A program made the translations under genes and the position numbers. The notes beneath the pieces are model-generated. The model was given only the letters and a program-made list of their open reading frames with translations. It did not search any database and was not told the origin of the DNA. Source: a virus. Taken from it: a stretch of DNA of 64,000 nt. Shown here in pieces: positions 31,241 through 38,989 of the stretch; positions within the stretch are counted from its first letter, which is position 1; the number at the start of each line of letters is the position of its first letter. Where the stretch lies: IMG/VR virus record IMGVR_UViG_3300048066_000291, positions 1 through 64,000 of that record. One strand, written 5' to 3'.

Positions 31241-32086
31241 CTATAAATCCTTTAATTCGTTTTTCAGTTGTGTTACTTTTTGTATAAGACCTTCGTCTTT
31301 TATTATTGGAATGTGTGCATTAACTGTAATGTAAACATTTCCTCTTTTGCCTGTTTGTAGGTTCGGTACTCCGTAACCTGGTATATTAAACGTTTGACCT
31401 GGTTGTGTGCCTTTTGGTATTTTTAATTCTAACTCTTTTTTATCTAACGTTTTAACTATTATAGCACCTCCTGTTAAAAAGTCAAATACATTTGTGTCTA
31501 TTTTGGCAATTAAATTGTCACCATCTCTAGCCCACTGACGATGTTTGTTTATATGCATACGTACATTTAAGTCACCTCTTGGAAAACGTGGATCTCCATT
31601 ATCGCCTAACCCTTGATATTTTATAGTATCTCCATGTCTTGCACCAGGTGGTACGTCTACAGTAACAGTTTCTAAATTTCTATTTGACAATGTGTACTGT
31701 ATAATTAAATTTTTGCCTAATAATACTTCTTCTAGATCAATCTTTGCCTGTAATGTTATGTCTCTATTTCTTGGTGTCGGTCCTCGTCCGTGTTGCCCTG
31801 CAGGATTACGTCCAAATATGTCTTCAAATGGCGTTCCTGCAAATGGATTACGACCTTGTTGAAAATGTTGTGAATTAAATGAAAAATCTGGACCAGGATT
31901 ATCGTATTGTTGACGCTTTTGATTATCACGCAACGTTTGGTATGCTTCGTTTACCTTTTTAAATTCTTCCTCATTGCCTCCGCGGTCAGGATGATGTAGC
32001 ATACTTTTCTTTTTGTATGCTTTGCGTATATCTTGTTCGGATGCATTTTTAGGAATTCCTAAAATAGAATAATAGTCCATACACAT
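31241..32086 (-). CDS. dnaJ: DnaJ/CbpA-type co-chaperone
   Basis: 281 residues (279 if started at the second ATG, 32080). J domain with HPD at 32-34, Gly/Phe-rich region (about 65-105), then two C-terminal substrate-binding beta domains and no zinc fingers, so class B/CbpA-like. It would deliver clients to host DnaK. It is directly followed by the ClpA-like gene, forming a protein-quality module. The start codon region lies in a perfect inverted repeat (see 32071-32105). Confidence 0.9.
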   Translation of the reverse strand: MCMDYYSILGIPKNASEQDIRKAYKKKSMLHHPDRGGNEEEFKKVNEAYQTLRDNQKRQQYDNPGPDFSFNSQHFQQGRNPFAGTPFEDIFGRNPAGQHGRGPTPRNRDITLQAKIDLEEVLLGKNLIIQYTLSNRNLETVTVDVPPGARHGDTIKYQGLGDNGDPRFPRGDLNVRMHINKHRQWARDGDNLIAKIDTNVFDFLTGGAIIVKTLDKKELELKIPKGTQPGQTFNIPGYGVPNLQTGKRGNVYITVNAHIPIIKDEGLIQKVTQLKNELKDL

Positions 32087-32105
32087 ACTTATCGCATGGA
32101 CTATT
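32071..32105 (-). repeat. perfect inverted repeat over the dnaJ start
   Basis: AATAGTCCAT (32105-32096 on the minus strand) and ATGGACTATT (32080-32071) form a 10-bp perfect stem with a 15-base loop. The stem's 3' arm contains the second in-frame ATG of dnaJ, and the first ATG is in the loop. Confidence 0.75.
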
Positions 32106-32123
32106 ACATACAGTTAGTACTGG

Positions 32124-32456
32124 TTATTTTTTAGATGAAAATGCCTGTCCACCAAAGAACGCTGCTACAATTGCTGCAACGGATACAAAATATGTTGCTG
32201 CCATGTCACCTAGTATCTTTGATGCTTGTTCAAGTCCGATCATAACTGCTAATACAACAGCAAACGGATATAGTAGCATACCAAATAGTGCAAACCAAGC
32301 CATATTACGCTGTGCATCACGCATAGCATCTGCGTCTTCTAACTCTTTACGTTTGAACTCCATGTACATTGCATGTTCTTCATTAGATACTTTGCCATCG
32401 CCGTTTGTATCTGCTGGATGATGCCCTGATTTTTTAATCTCTTCTTCTGCCATCAC
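32124..32456 (-). CDS. EF-hand-like two-helix membrane protein, candidate holin
   Basis: 110 residues. A DTNGDGKVSNEE EF-hand-type loop (about 17-28) is followed by a charged helix and two hydrophobic helices (MAWFALFGMLLYPFAVVLAV, YFVSVAAIVAAFFGGQAF). It resembles a conserved T4-like marine phage protein. Its place at the end of the lysis cassette makes it a holin candidate, but that is inference. ATGA overlap with the upstream small membrane gene. Confidence 0.7.
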   Translation of the reverse strand: MMAEEEIKKSGHHPADTNGDGKVSNEEHAMYMEFKRKELEDADAMRDAQRNMAWFALFGMLLYPFAVVLAVMIGLEQASKILGDMAATYFVSVAAIVAAFFGGQAFSSKK

Positions 32457-32731
32457 TTTTTCCCCTCTAGCTTTTTAATGCGAGCCTCTAGCTCATCAAT
32501 CTTTTTTGTTACATATGGATACTTTTTACGCCACGCATCTACTGGTTGTTCAAACCATGTAAGGCCCCAACGTTCTACTAGCCAGTCTAAAAACATATCG
32601 AATTTAGCATAGCACCAAAGACCTGCTCGTGTGTTTCTAAAGTACGCTAAAAAAGCCGCACCCAAAAGTGCTCCAATAATACTTGTGTAGATCCACAGTG
32701 TGTCACTTAACATACTATCTATAAGTTGCAT
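32453..32731 (-). CDS. small membrane protein in the lysis cassette
   Basis: 92 residues. One N-terminal hydrophobic segment (LWIYTSIIGALLGAAFLAYF), then a Trp-rich amphipathic part and a C-terminal Lys-rich coiled coil (ITKKIDELEARIKKLE-like). Possibly a holin accessory or antiholin; unproven. Preceded by a CGATAAATA late box 20 bases upstream. Confidence 0.65.
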   Translation of the reverse strand: MQLIDSMLSDTLWIYTSIIGALLGAAFLAYFRNTRAGLWCYAKFDMFLDWLVERWGLTWFEQPVDAWRKKYPYVTKKIDELEARIKKLEGKK

Positions 32732-32750
32732 GTGTATTCTCCTACAACTA

Positions 32751-32759
32751 TATTTATCG
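32751..32759 (-). promoter_or_regulatory. late-type promoter box CGATAAATA
   Basis: CGATAAATA on the minus strand in the gap upstream of the small membrane protein gene at 32731. Confidence 0.75.
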
Positions 32760-32763
32760 TAAT

Positions 32764-33243
32764 TTAGTCGTTAAATGGGTTCAGTCTATCTACTAATGAA
32801 GTATTGCCCTGTGCCGCTTCTGCTGCATCTTTTGCTTCTTCTTGTTGTCTTGATATTTCTGCATTATCTAATGCAGTATTTGCAGCTTTGTAATAATTTT
32901 CATATGCTAGTATAATAGCTTGCTGTTGTTGTACTAATGCACGTACATCACTAAAGTTTAAACCTAAATTTTCATAACCTTTTGCAGTAAGAGCAAAGAT
33001 TGCTAATGGCTTACCACCGGATGTCCACTTAGCAAGTTCCTCTTCCATGTTATCTTCGGTAAGGATAATCCACTCAATTTTACGCATGTTGACAGTATCA
33101 ACACTTGGAAGAATTAGCTCAGGCTTAGTAACAGGTTTGCTTGATACTTCAATCCTCTGTGGCGCTGTTGAGCATGCCGCGAGACTTATAAGTATCATAA
33201 AGCCAAGGACATTCGTTATTAAAACTTTTATCCGTCTTTGCAT
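32764..33243 (-). CDS. o-spanin-like outer membrane lipoprotein (Rz1 analogue)
   Basis: 159 residues. Signal peptide MQRRIKVLITNVLGFMILIS with lipobox LAAC (Cys24), then a mature domain with Pro-rich and helical stretches. Its start lies within the upstream gene in another frame (95-base overlap), the classic Rz/Rz1 arrangement. It would be the outer-membrane subunit of a spanin pair that fuses membranes at lysis. Longer than typical Rz1, so the match is structural rather than by sequence. Confidence 0.75.
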   Translation of the reverse strand: MQRRIKVLITNVLGFMILISLAACSTAPQRIEVSSKPVTKPELILPSVDTVNMRKIEWIILTEDNMEEELAKWTSGGKPLAIFALTAKGYENLGLNFSDVRALVQQQQAIILAYENYYKAANTALDNAEISRQQEEAKDAAEAAQGNTSLVDRLNPFND

Positions 33244-33625
33244 TTTTCTCTTTCTCCGTTAAAGGTGATCCTGATAGTAATTCAAAACATCTACCTGCAT
33301 TTTTAGAACCACCATTGATTAATCTTTGCACTGACCTTGGTCTAGCAGCAGCAGTTAATTCTAAATCGTGTTCTTGCAACTTAGATGCAAGCTGATTATT
33401 TTGTTCTCTTGTAGCAGCAAATTCTGCATTAGTTTTTTTAAGTTCTTCATTGGCGGCAGCAAAATCCGCCGCCATTGTTTTTATAGTTTCTTCATTAGTT
33501 GCAACTGCTAAGTTTAATTTTGCATTATTTGCAGTTAATACGGCGATAGTGTTTTGGGTATCAGTATAATACCAATAACCTATTCCGCTCATCATTATAA
33601 TGATTCCTATCATAATTTTTGCCAT
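33149..33625 (-). CDS. i-spanin-like inner membrane protein (Rz analogue)
   Basis: 158 residues. A short N-terminal transmembrane helix (IMIGIIIMMSGIGYWYY) precedes a long periplasmic coiled coil (about 25-95) and a C-terminal domain with NAGRCFELLSGSPLTEKEKN. The topology and partial overlap with the lipoprotein gene identify a spanin. It follows the endolysin gene, and CGGAGA precedes the ATG. Confidence 0.8.
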   Translation of the reverse strand: MAKIMIGIIIMMSGIGYWYYTDTQNTIAVLTANNAKLNLAVATNEETIKTMAADFAAANEELKKTNAEFAATREQNNQLASKLQEHDLELTAAARPRSVQRLINGGSKNAGRCFELLSGSPLTEKEKNAKTDKSFNNECPWLYDTYKSRGMLNSATED

Positions 33626-33654
33626 ATATTTCTCCGAGCAATTGCTCTGTTATT

Positions 33655-34509
33655 TTATCCCAATAATTTACCTAATGTAGCAGGACCTGCAACACCATCA
33701 GCATCCAAGCCGTTTTCAGCTTGCCATTCTTTAAGTTTTGCTTCTGTTCCTGCACCAAAAATACCATCAGCGCCAACGCCTAATGCTTCTTGCATCATTT
33801 TTACGCCGTCGCCTCTTGCACCTTTTCTTAGTACACCAATATCGTCTAAATCAAAACTATCGTCTTCATCGTCACCGTGGTGTGTTTCTACATCTTCACC
33901 TAGTGCTTCTAAACACATTTCCCAATGATGAATACGATCCTCAAGGCCAATATAGCCGCCGTTGATACGCTTAGTAAGAGTTTTAATATCCCCACTATCT
34001 GCGTAACGATTTAATTTGTTTGAATTCCAATACCAAATAGCACTCATTAGTGCTACTTCTTTATCTTCACTTACCATGTCTGGATTATTAACTGCGTCTA
34101 CGTCCATATCATCGGAAAATTTTGCGTAGTTGTGCTTACCAGTTAGTTGGATAGGACCACGGCCGCGATAACGCCACCCATCACCAGATGCTGTATCACC
34201 ATTATCCATGCGATTAGCATACACCACATTTGCAATTTTTTCTGGCTGTCTTGCATAATCTTCAGCATCACGTCCTGCTCTCTTAAAATATTTGCCAAAA
34301 ACCGCATCAAGTGCCTTTGCACTATAATTTAGGTTCTCGCTAAATGTTCTCCAACCCCCAGATTCATGTCCGCATTGTGCTAAAAACGCTGCAACCCGGC
34401 GATTGGTATTAATTTCATACTTCGGAAATACTTCGTTCATTGCATCAACCCAACCATCGGGGTCGCTACACCTCGGAAATAAATCCGCAAATTGTCCTGC
34501 TGTTAACAT
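33655..34509 (-). CDS. endolysin, GH19 chitinase-like with C-terminal peptidoglycan-binding domain
   Basis: 284 residues. GH19 domain (1-200) with AAFLAQCGHESGGW (catalytic Glu49) and YRGRGPIQLTG. An acidic linker (about 206-222) leads to a PG_binding_1 domain with VLRKGARGDGVKMMQEAL and DGIFGAGTEAKLKEWQ. GH19 endolysins cleave the glycan backbone of peptidoglycan. No signal peptide is evident, so release needs a holin. First gene of the lysis cassette. Confidence 0.9.
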   Translation of the reverse strand: MLTAGQFADLFPRCSDPDGWVDAMNEVFPKYEINTNRRVAAFLAQCGHESGGWRTFSENLNYSAKALDAVFGKYFKRAGRDAEDYARQPEKIANVVYANRMDNGDTASGDGWRYRGRGPIQLTGKHNYAKFSDDMDVDAVNNPDMVSEDKEVALMSAIWYWNSNKLNRYADSGDIKTLTKRINGGYIGLEDRIHHWEMCLEALGEDVETHHGDDEDDSFDLDDIGVLRKGARGDGVKMMQEALGVGADGIFGAGTEAKLKEWQAENGLDADGVAGPATLGKLLG

Positions 34510-34519
34510 TCTATATCCT

Positions 34520-35254
34520 TTACAACATTATTCGTTCGAGTACTAATGTTTCACCATCGTTATCAAAAGTTAATTTAGTACCGTACTTGGTGATATTATA
34601 GTCACCTAAGTACTTAGTTAAAAATATAATTTCTGAGAAGTCATTTGGGTTGAAACTTTCTTCGATATTGTTGATCGTTTTTTCAGTTGGTCCAAAGTCT
34701 ATAAATTGAAATGCTACAGGATCAGCATAAGTCTTCTTTAATGTAATCATGTTACTCCACATGTTTACATTTTCTAACATACTTTTATTAAAAAAGTTTG
34801 TATAGTTATTTTTTGATTCAGTCATATCTGTTAATATATCTGAATCAACACCGTACAGTTCCGGATCATTTGGCACTGCTCTATTTAATTCTTCTACAGT
34901 TAACGGCATACTGCGGAATTGTTTATGGTAACGGAATCTAAAATCTTTTTCACCTGTAAGATTTACTACTCCGTTAGCAAGTTCCATAATGTTTTCACTA
35001 ACTGTCGAGTCTCTTTCTAGTTCTACAAATACTTTGTATGTTCCGTCTGACTGTTCTCCAGCTGTAACATCGGCATCTAATACGTATTCATAACCTCTTT
35101 CAATAAATCCTGCTAAATCTTTTGCACTTTCTTTTGTTGTTGTGCTAAATGATAAGGTTACAATATCACGATCCTCGCCCATTTTACTTGCATACGAGTC
35201 TATTTCAATGATGTGATCAACTGTGTCAATTAAGTCTTCTTTTTGTAATCCCAT
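34520..35254 (-). CDS. conserved T4-like phage protein of unknown function
   Basis: 244 residues starting MGLQKEDLIDTVDHIIEIDS, with KMGEDRDIVTLSF and YVLDADVTAGEQSDGTYKVF segments that seem conserved in T4-like marine phages. Two ferredoxin-like alpha/beta halves are possible. Shares a TAATG junction with the gene upstream and is expressed from the late box at 35808-35816. Confidence 0.75.
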   Translation of the reverse strand: MGLQKEDLIDTVDHIIEIDSYASKMGEDRDIVTLSFSTTTKESAKDLAGFIERGYEYVLDADVTAGEQSDGTYKVFVELERDSTVSENIMELANGVVNLTGEKDFRFRYHKQFRSMPLTVEELNRAVPNDPELYGVDSDILTDMTESKNNYTNFFNKSMLENVNMWSNMITLKKTYADPVAFQFIDFGPTEKTINNIEESFNPNDFSEIIFLTKYLGDYNITKYGTKLTFDNDGETLVLERIML

Positions 35255-35781
35255 TATGCTTGCTCCAGCTCTGTTTCTGCTGCTGAACCTGCATCTGCTG
35301 CTGCATCTACTGGAGATGCTTCTGGTGACGGCTCAGGAGTTTGTGTTGGATCAATGTATGCTGATTCAATGTATCCTGAATAAATGTCTGCTATTAGTTT
35401 TTTAGGCATTTTAATTTCAACTACCCAAATAGGACGTCTATCCAATTTGCCCTTTTTAGTACCAGGACGAATGTCGTCTTGTTTTTCAATTTTACGTGGT
35501 TCTACAATATATGTTTTAGTATAGTTAACTTTGCAGTCATAGTCAAGTAAACGTTTGCCACCCATTGGGTCTGGCATTTTATCTTTGTCCCAGAAAAAAC
35601 TACATGTTACCCAATGTCTATCTATATTAGGTCCTTCACAGACTTCGCCATCTGCCCAATTTTTATAGACATAGATATCTAATTCGTCTAATACTCTTTC
35701 AAAGTCTTTAAGTACATTGAAGGCAGTATTTGAATCGTATATAGATTCTATGTTTTTAATAATATCTAAGACATCTTTCAT
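35254..35781 (-). CDS. conserved T4-like phage protein with Pro/Ala-rich tail
   Basis: 175 residues from ATG 35781. The longer frame to 35853 begins upstream of the CGATAAATA box and so is rejected. Contains WADGEVCEGPNIDRHWVTCS and RRPIWVVEIKMPKKLIADIY, then a low-complexity TPEPSPEASPVDAAADAG tail. Function unknown; late expression suggests a virion or assembly role. Confidence 0.75.
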   Translation of the reverse strand: MKDVLDIIKNIESIYDSNTAFNVLKDFERVLDELDIYVYKNWADGEVCEGPNIDRHWVTCSFFWDKDKMPDPMGGKRLLDYDCKVNYTKTYIVEPRKIEKQDDIRPGTKKGKLDRRPIWVVEIKMPKKLIADIYSGYIESAYIDPTQTPEPSPEASPVDAAADAGSAAETELEQA

Positions 35782-35807
35782 ATTAGTAATCCATTCTTTG
35801 CTATACT

Positions 35808-35816
35808 TATTTATCG
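35808..35816 (-). promoter_or_regulatory. late-type promoter box CGATAAATA (minus)
   Basis: CGATAAATA on the minus strand, 27 bases upstream of ATG 35781. It points away from the plus-strand box at 35858. Confidence 0.75.
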
Positions 35817-35857
35817 GAGTTAGATCGTTAAGTACATTTATTTTTGGCTGCAAATTG

Positions 35858-35866
35858 CGATAAATA
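35858..35866 (+). promoter_or_regulatory. late-type promoter box CGATAAATA (plus, phoH)
   Basis: CGATAAATA on the plus strand about 70 bases upstream of phoH. The leader that follows holds a 9-bp perfect inverted repeat (35869-35877 with 35902-35910) and ends in AAAGGAGGAC. Confidence 0.75.
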
Positions 35867-35935
35867 TCTTTGTAAGGGAGAATTTGCCTTGCAGATTACG
35901 TCCTTACAAACTATCAACCCAAAGGAGGACACTTA

Positions 35936-36658
35936 ATGGGTGCTAAAAGAAAGACTGCTAACAAGCAAAATTTTAACAGCTACGACAATGTAGTGAATAT
36001 TAAACCTTTCAACAAAAAACAAGAAGTAACAATACTTCCTAGAAACAAAAATCAAGAATCATATGTATTAAAACTGTTAGATGACACCAAAGATATTGTC
36101 TTTGGAATCGGTCCTGCAGGTACGGGCAAAACATTACTTGCAGTACAGGTCGCAGTTAAGCTCTTTAAAGAGGGTGCAGTTGATAAGATTATTGTTACTC
36201 GTCCAGCTGTAAGTGTGGACGAAGATTTAGGATTCTTACCAGGAACGTTAGAACAAAAAATGGCGCCTTGGACAAGACCTATATTTGATGTACTACGTGA
36301 GTACTTTGATGCAAAACAAATCGAAGGTATGATCGAAGAAGGTATAATTGAAATTGCGCCTTTAGCATATATGCGTGGACGAACATTTAAAAAATCGTTC
36401 ATTTTAGCGGATGAAATGCAAAACGCTACACCTAATCAAATGAAGATGCTTCTAACACGACTAGGTGAAGAAAGTCAAATGGCTGTAACTGGTGATTTGG
36501 CACAAGCAGACCGCATTAAGGATAACGGTTTAATAGACTTTACAGACCGTTTAGTACAATCTAACTCAGCACATATCGACATAGTCAACTTTGGTCAAGG
36601 AGATATTGAAAGACACAATGCAGTAAAAGAAGTTCTTAAAGTTTATGGTGATGAATAA
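35936..36658 (+). CDS. phoH: PhoH-family ATPase
   Basis: 240 residues. Walker A GPAGTGKT in FGIGPAGTGKTLLAVQVAVK, Walker B FILADEMQNATPNQMKMLL, plus the IVTRPAVSVDEDLGFLPG signature of PhoH. This is the nucleotide-binding domain common in marine phages, linked by regulation to phosphate stress in bacteria, though the phage role is unclear. The only plus-strand gene in the window. Its 3' end overlaps the convergent dCMP deaminase gene by 23 bases. Confidence 0.92.
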   Translation: MGAKRKTANKQNFNSYDNVVNIKPFNKKQEVTILPRNKNQESYVLKLLDDTKDIVFGIGPAGTGKTLLAVQVAVKLFKEGAVDKIIVTRPAVSVDEDLGFLPGTLEQKMAPWTRPIFDVLREYFDAKQIEGMIEEGIIEIAPLAYMRGRTFKKSFILADEMQNATPNQMKMLLTRLGEESQMAVTGDLAQADRIKDNGLIDFTDRLVQSNSAHIDIVNFGQGDIERHNAVKEVLKVYGDE

Positions 36659-37076
36659 CTTCAACACCTGATTTATTAAGGAATTCTAAACCCTGTGTAC
36701 TACGATATTCATTTTTGTAGTACACAGTGGTTATTCCGCTTTGATAGACTAATTTGGCACAGTCTATACAAGGTGCATGTGTAACAAACATTGTTGCACC
36801 CAGGCCACTTTCTCCGCTTTTTGCTAATTTAGCAATAGCATTAGTTTCTGCATGTAAAACTTCTGCTTTAGATACAGTAGTAGATGTTCCTAGTTCATGA
36901 TGTTGTATAGTATGTTCGCAACAATTATCCCATCCTGTAGGCATACCGTTATATCCAATGCTAATAATACGATCATCTTTTACAATTATTGAACCTACTT
37001 GTAATCGTTCGGCATGACTTAGTTGTGCAAATCGTTCTGCAACATCCATATATGCATCTATAAATTTAGTTTTCAT
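36636..37076 (-). CDS. cd: dCMP deaminase
   Basis: 146 residues. Zinc and catalytic motif HAE (75-77) and APCIDCAK (C103, C106), with the N-terminal AERLQVGSIIVKDDRIISIG substrate strand. It deaminates dCMP to dUMP, feeding the thymidylate synthase encoded two genes upstream. ATGA overlap with the preceding gene and convergent overlap with phoH. Confidence 0.92.
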   Translation of the reverse strand: MKTKFIDAYMDVAERFAQLSHAERLQVGSIIVKDDRIISIGYNGMPTGWDNCCEHTIQHHELGTSTTVSKAEVLHAETNAIAKLAKSGESGLGATMFVTHAPCIDCAKLVYQSGITTVYYKNEYRSTQGLEFLNKSGVEVIHHHKL

Positions 37077-37288
37077 TTTAATTGCTCTAGAAGAAATTCA
37101 TTCTTTGTATAAATGTAAATCCAACTGGGTCCTTTGATAGGCGGCTTACCGTTATCGTCATAATATGTGTGTTGGACATAATATTTGCTTAACCAGATGC
37201 GTTTGTTTGAACCACTACGAACGGGTAACCAAGCATATTTTTCCTCTATAGAACGCTGCGGATCTTGTTGCCAGTTTATTCCTATCAT
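37073..37288 (-). CDS. small conserved phage protein
   Basis: 71 residues with many aromatic residues (WLPVRSGSNKRIWLSKYYVQ) and a C-terminal YIYTKNEFLLEQLK. It sits between thymidylate synthase and dCMP deaminase with ATGA overlaps on both sides, so it is coexpressed with them. Function unknown. Confidence 0.65.
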   Translation of the reverse strand: MIGINWQQDPQRSIEEKYAWLPVRSGSNKRIWLSKYYVQHTYYDDNGKPPIKGPSWIYIYTKNEFLLEQLK

Positions 37289-38151
37289 ACAGCCATAGGC
37301 GCCTTGATTGAATCCATTGGAGTATATCCGATAAGTTTATAATCACTAGGAGTAGTTTTTACTAGTTCGTTTAAATCTTTAAACACAGGCATTTCTAGTG
37401 TAGGTCCTGTAACAGGCGTTCTAATAATTTGTTGTTGCACTTGTTCAAAGTGATTTTGATAGATATGGCAATCTCCGCCAGTCCATATGAAGTCACCTAC
37501 TTTAAGATCAAGCAGTTGTGCAAACATATGTGTCAACAAACTATAACTAGCAATGTTAAAAGGAACACCTAAGAACATATCAGCACTACGCTGATACAAT
37601 TGGCAACTTAGCTCGCCATCTTGTATGTGAAATTGAAACATAGTATGACATGGCGGAAGTGCCATTACGTTTACTCTGTCAGCATTCCATGCACTAACAA
37701 TGTGTCTACGACTATCCGGATTATAGTACATATTTTCTAACACTTCTGCAATTTGATCTACAAACCCAAGTTGTGCATCCCAACTGCGCCATTGATGACC
37801 GTATACAGGACCTAAATCTTTTGTTGTATCGTCATTAACATAACCTAGTTGCTTGCCTTGGTTGTCAGCATTAGCAGTCCAAATAGTTGTTTTGCCTACT
37901 AGTTCTTCTCTAGGCTTGCCGTAGTGTATTTCAGCAAGTCTACGTTCGTCACTAGATCCTTCTAGCATCCATAGCAGTTCACTTACAACACTTTTCCATG
38001 CAAGTTTCTTTGTAGTTACAGCAGGAAATTCATTACGTAAATCAAAACGCATTTGATAACCAAATACGCTACGTGTGCCTACGCCTGTTCTGTCATCGCG
38101 GTCCTTGCCGTGTAATAAAATGTGATGTAATGCGTCTAAATATTGCTTCAT
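37285..38151 (-). CDS. thyA: thymidylate synthase ThyA
   Basis: 288 residues from ATG 38151, which overlaps the DHFR stop as ATGA; the upstream extension lies in the DHFR gene. Catalytic Cys168 in ALPPCHTMFQF. The conserved RTGVGTRSVFG and GPVYGHQWRSW motifs are present. Methylates dUMP to dTMP with methylenetetrahydrofolate. Forms a dTMP operon with DHFR and dCMP deaminase. Confidence 0.95.
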   Translation of the reverse strand: MKQYLDALHHILLHGKDRDDRTGVGTRSVFGYQMRFDLRNEFPAVTTKKLAWKSVVSELLWMLEGSSDERRLAEIHYGKPREELVGKTTIWTANADNQGKQLGYVNDDTTKDLGPVYGHQWRSWDAQLGFVDQIAEVLENMYYNPDSRRHIVSAWNADRVNVMALPPCHTMFQFHIQDGELSCQLYQRSADMFLGVPFNIASYSLLTHMFAQLLDLKVGDFIWTGGDCHIYQNHFEQVQQQIIRTPVTGPTLEMPVFKDLNELVKTTPSDYKLIGYTPMDSIKAPMAV

Positions 38152-38642
38152 ACTGTTTTCCGTTTTTTCCAAATCTCAAATGTAACTGCATCGTGGCTCT
38201 CTGTCCACGTTTTTTCAAATAACGATTCAATCTTTCTAAGTGGTAAAAATGTATCACAAGCATATGCGCCAGGAATACGACTTAAAAAGAATTCATCAAT
38301 AACACCTAATGTTTGCTCTATGATCTTTGGACCACCAATCACCCAAGTAATAACACCTTCGTTTTCATGTTCAATCTGTTTTACTTCACTGTTTAAATCA
38401 CCACTAATATACATATCTGCACCCGGGTAATCATCCTTGCGTGAAGTTGCTAGTACATTAGTACGCTTAGGCAACGGACGCGGCATATGCGGATCATCCC
38501 AAGTAGTAGATCCCATTATAACAATGTGTCCTGCTGTGTTATCTTTGAACCATCTAAGGTCTGTTGGATTGTTAGGCCAGGGTAAAGTGCCATTTTTACT
38601 TACGCCACCGTAGTCGTCACATGCTAGTATTGCCTTGATCAT
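38148..38642 (-). CDS. frd: dihydrofolate reductase
   Basis: 164 residues. DHFR features: AILACDDYGGVSKNGTLPWP, DLRWFKDNTAGHIVIMGSTTW and WVIGGPKIIEQTL. It regenerates tetrahydrofolate consumed by the adjacent thymidylate synthase. Shares a TAATG-type junction with the ferredoxin gene upstream. Confidence 0.9.
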   Translation of the reverse strand: MIKAILACDDYGGVSKNGTLPWPNNPTDLRWFKDNTAGHIVIMGSTTWDDPHMPRPLPKRTNVLATSRKDDYPGADMYISGDLNSEVKQIEHENEGVITWVIGGPKIIEQTLGVIDEFFLSRIPGAYACDTFLPLRKIESLFEKTWTESHDAVTFEIWKKRKTV

Positions 38643-38989
38643 TACATATCTCCTTCACCCGGCTGTCCTGATAGCATTGGTAGTTTATTGGGTACTCCGT
38701 CCCATTCTTCGTGATCGGGTAGAGCACCTTTTGACTCTGTAATTACAGGCCAAACTTCACTATACTTTTGATTTATCTCTGTCCACTTAATAAGTTCTTG
38801 CTCGTCAAGTGTATGGTCTGGTACAATAGCATCAATAGGACACTCTGGTTCACATACTCCGCAATCAATACATTCATCGGGATTAATTACCAAGAAGTTT
38901 TCACCCTCATAAAAACAATCTACTGGACACACTTCAACGCATGTAGTGTGCTTACATTTGATACAATTTTCTGTAACTAAGTACGTCAT
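38642..38989 (-). CDS. 7Fe (FdxA-type) ferredoxin
   Basis: 115 residues. N-terminal cysteines C9, C12, C17, C21 and C25 ([17 protein letters not shown]) and a second [12 protein letters not shown] motif match bacterial [3Fe-4S][4Fe-4S] ferredoxins such as FdxA, including length and C-terminal extension. It carries low-potential electrons. Phage ferredoxins are usually the plant-type PetF of cyanophages, so this type is notable. It could feed the radical-SAM QueE, an oxygenase or host metabolism; nothing here decides which. Confidence 0.88.
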   Translation of the reverse strand: MTYLVTENCIKCKHTTCVEVCPVDCFYEGENFLVINPDECIDCGVCEPECPIDAIVPDHTLDEQELIKWTEINQKYSEVWPVITESKGALPDHEEWDGVPNKLPMLSGQPGEGDM

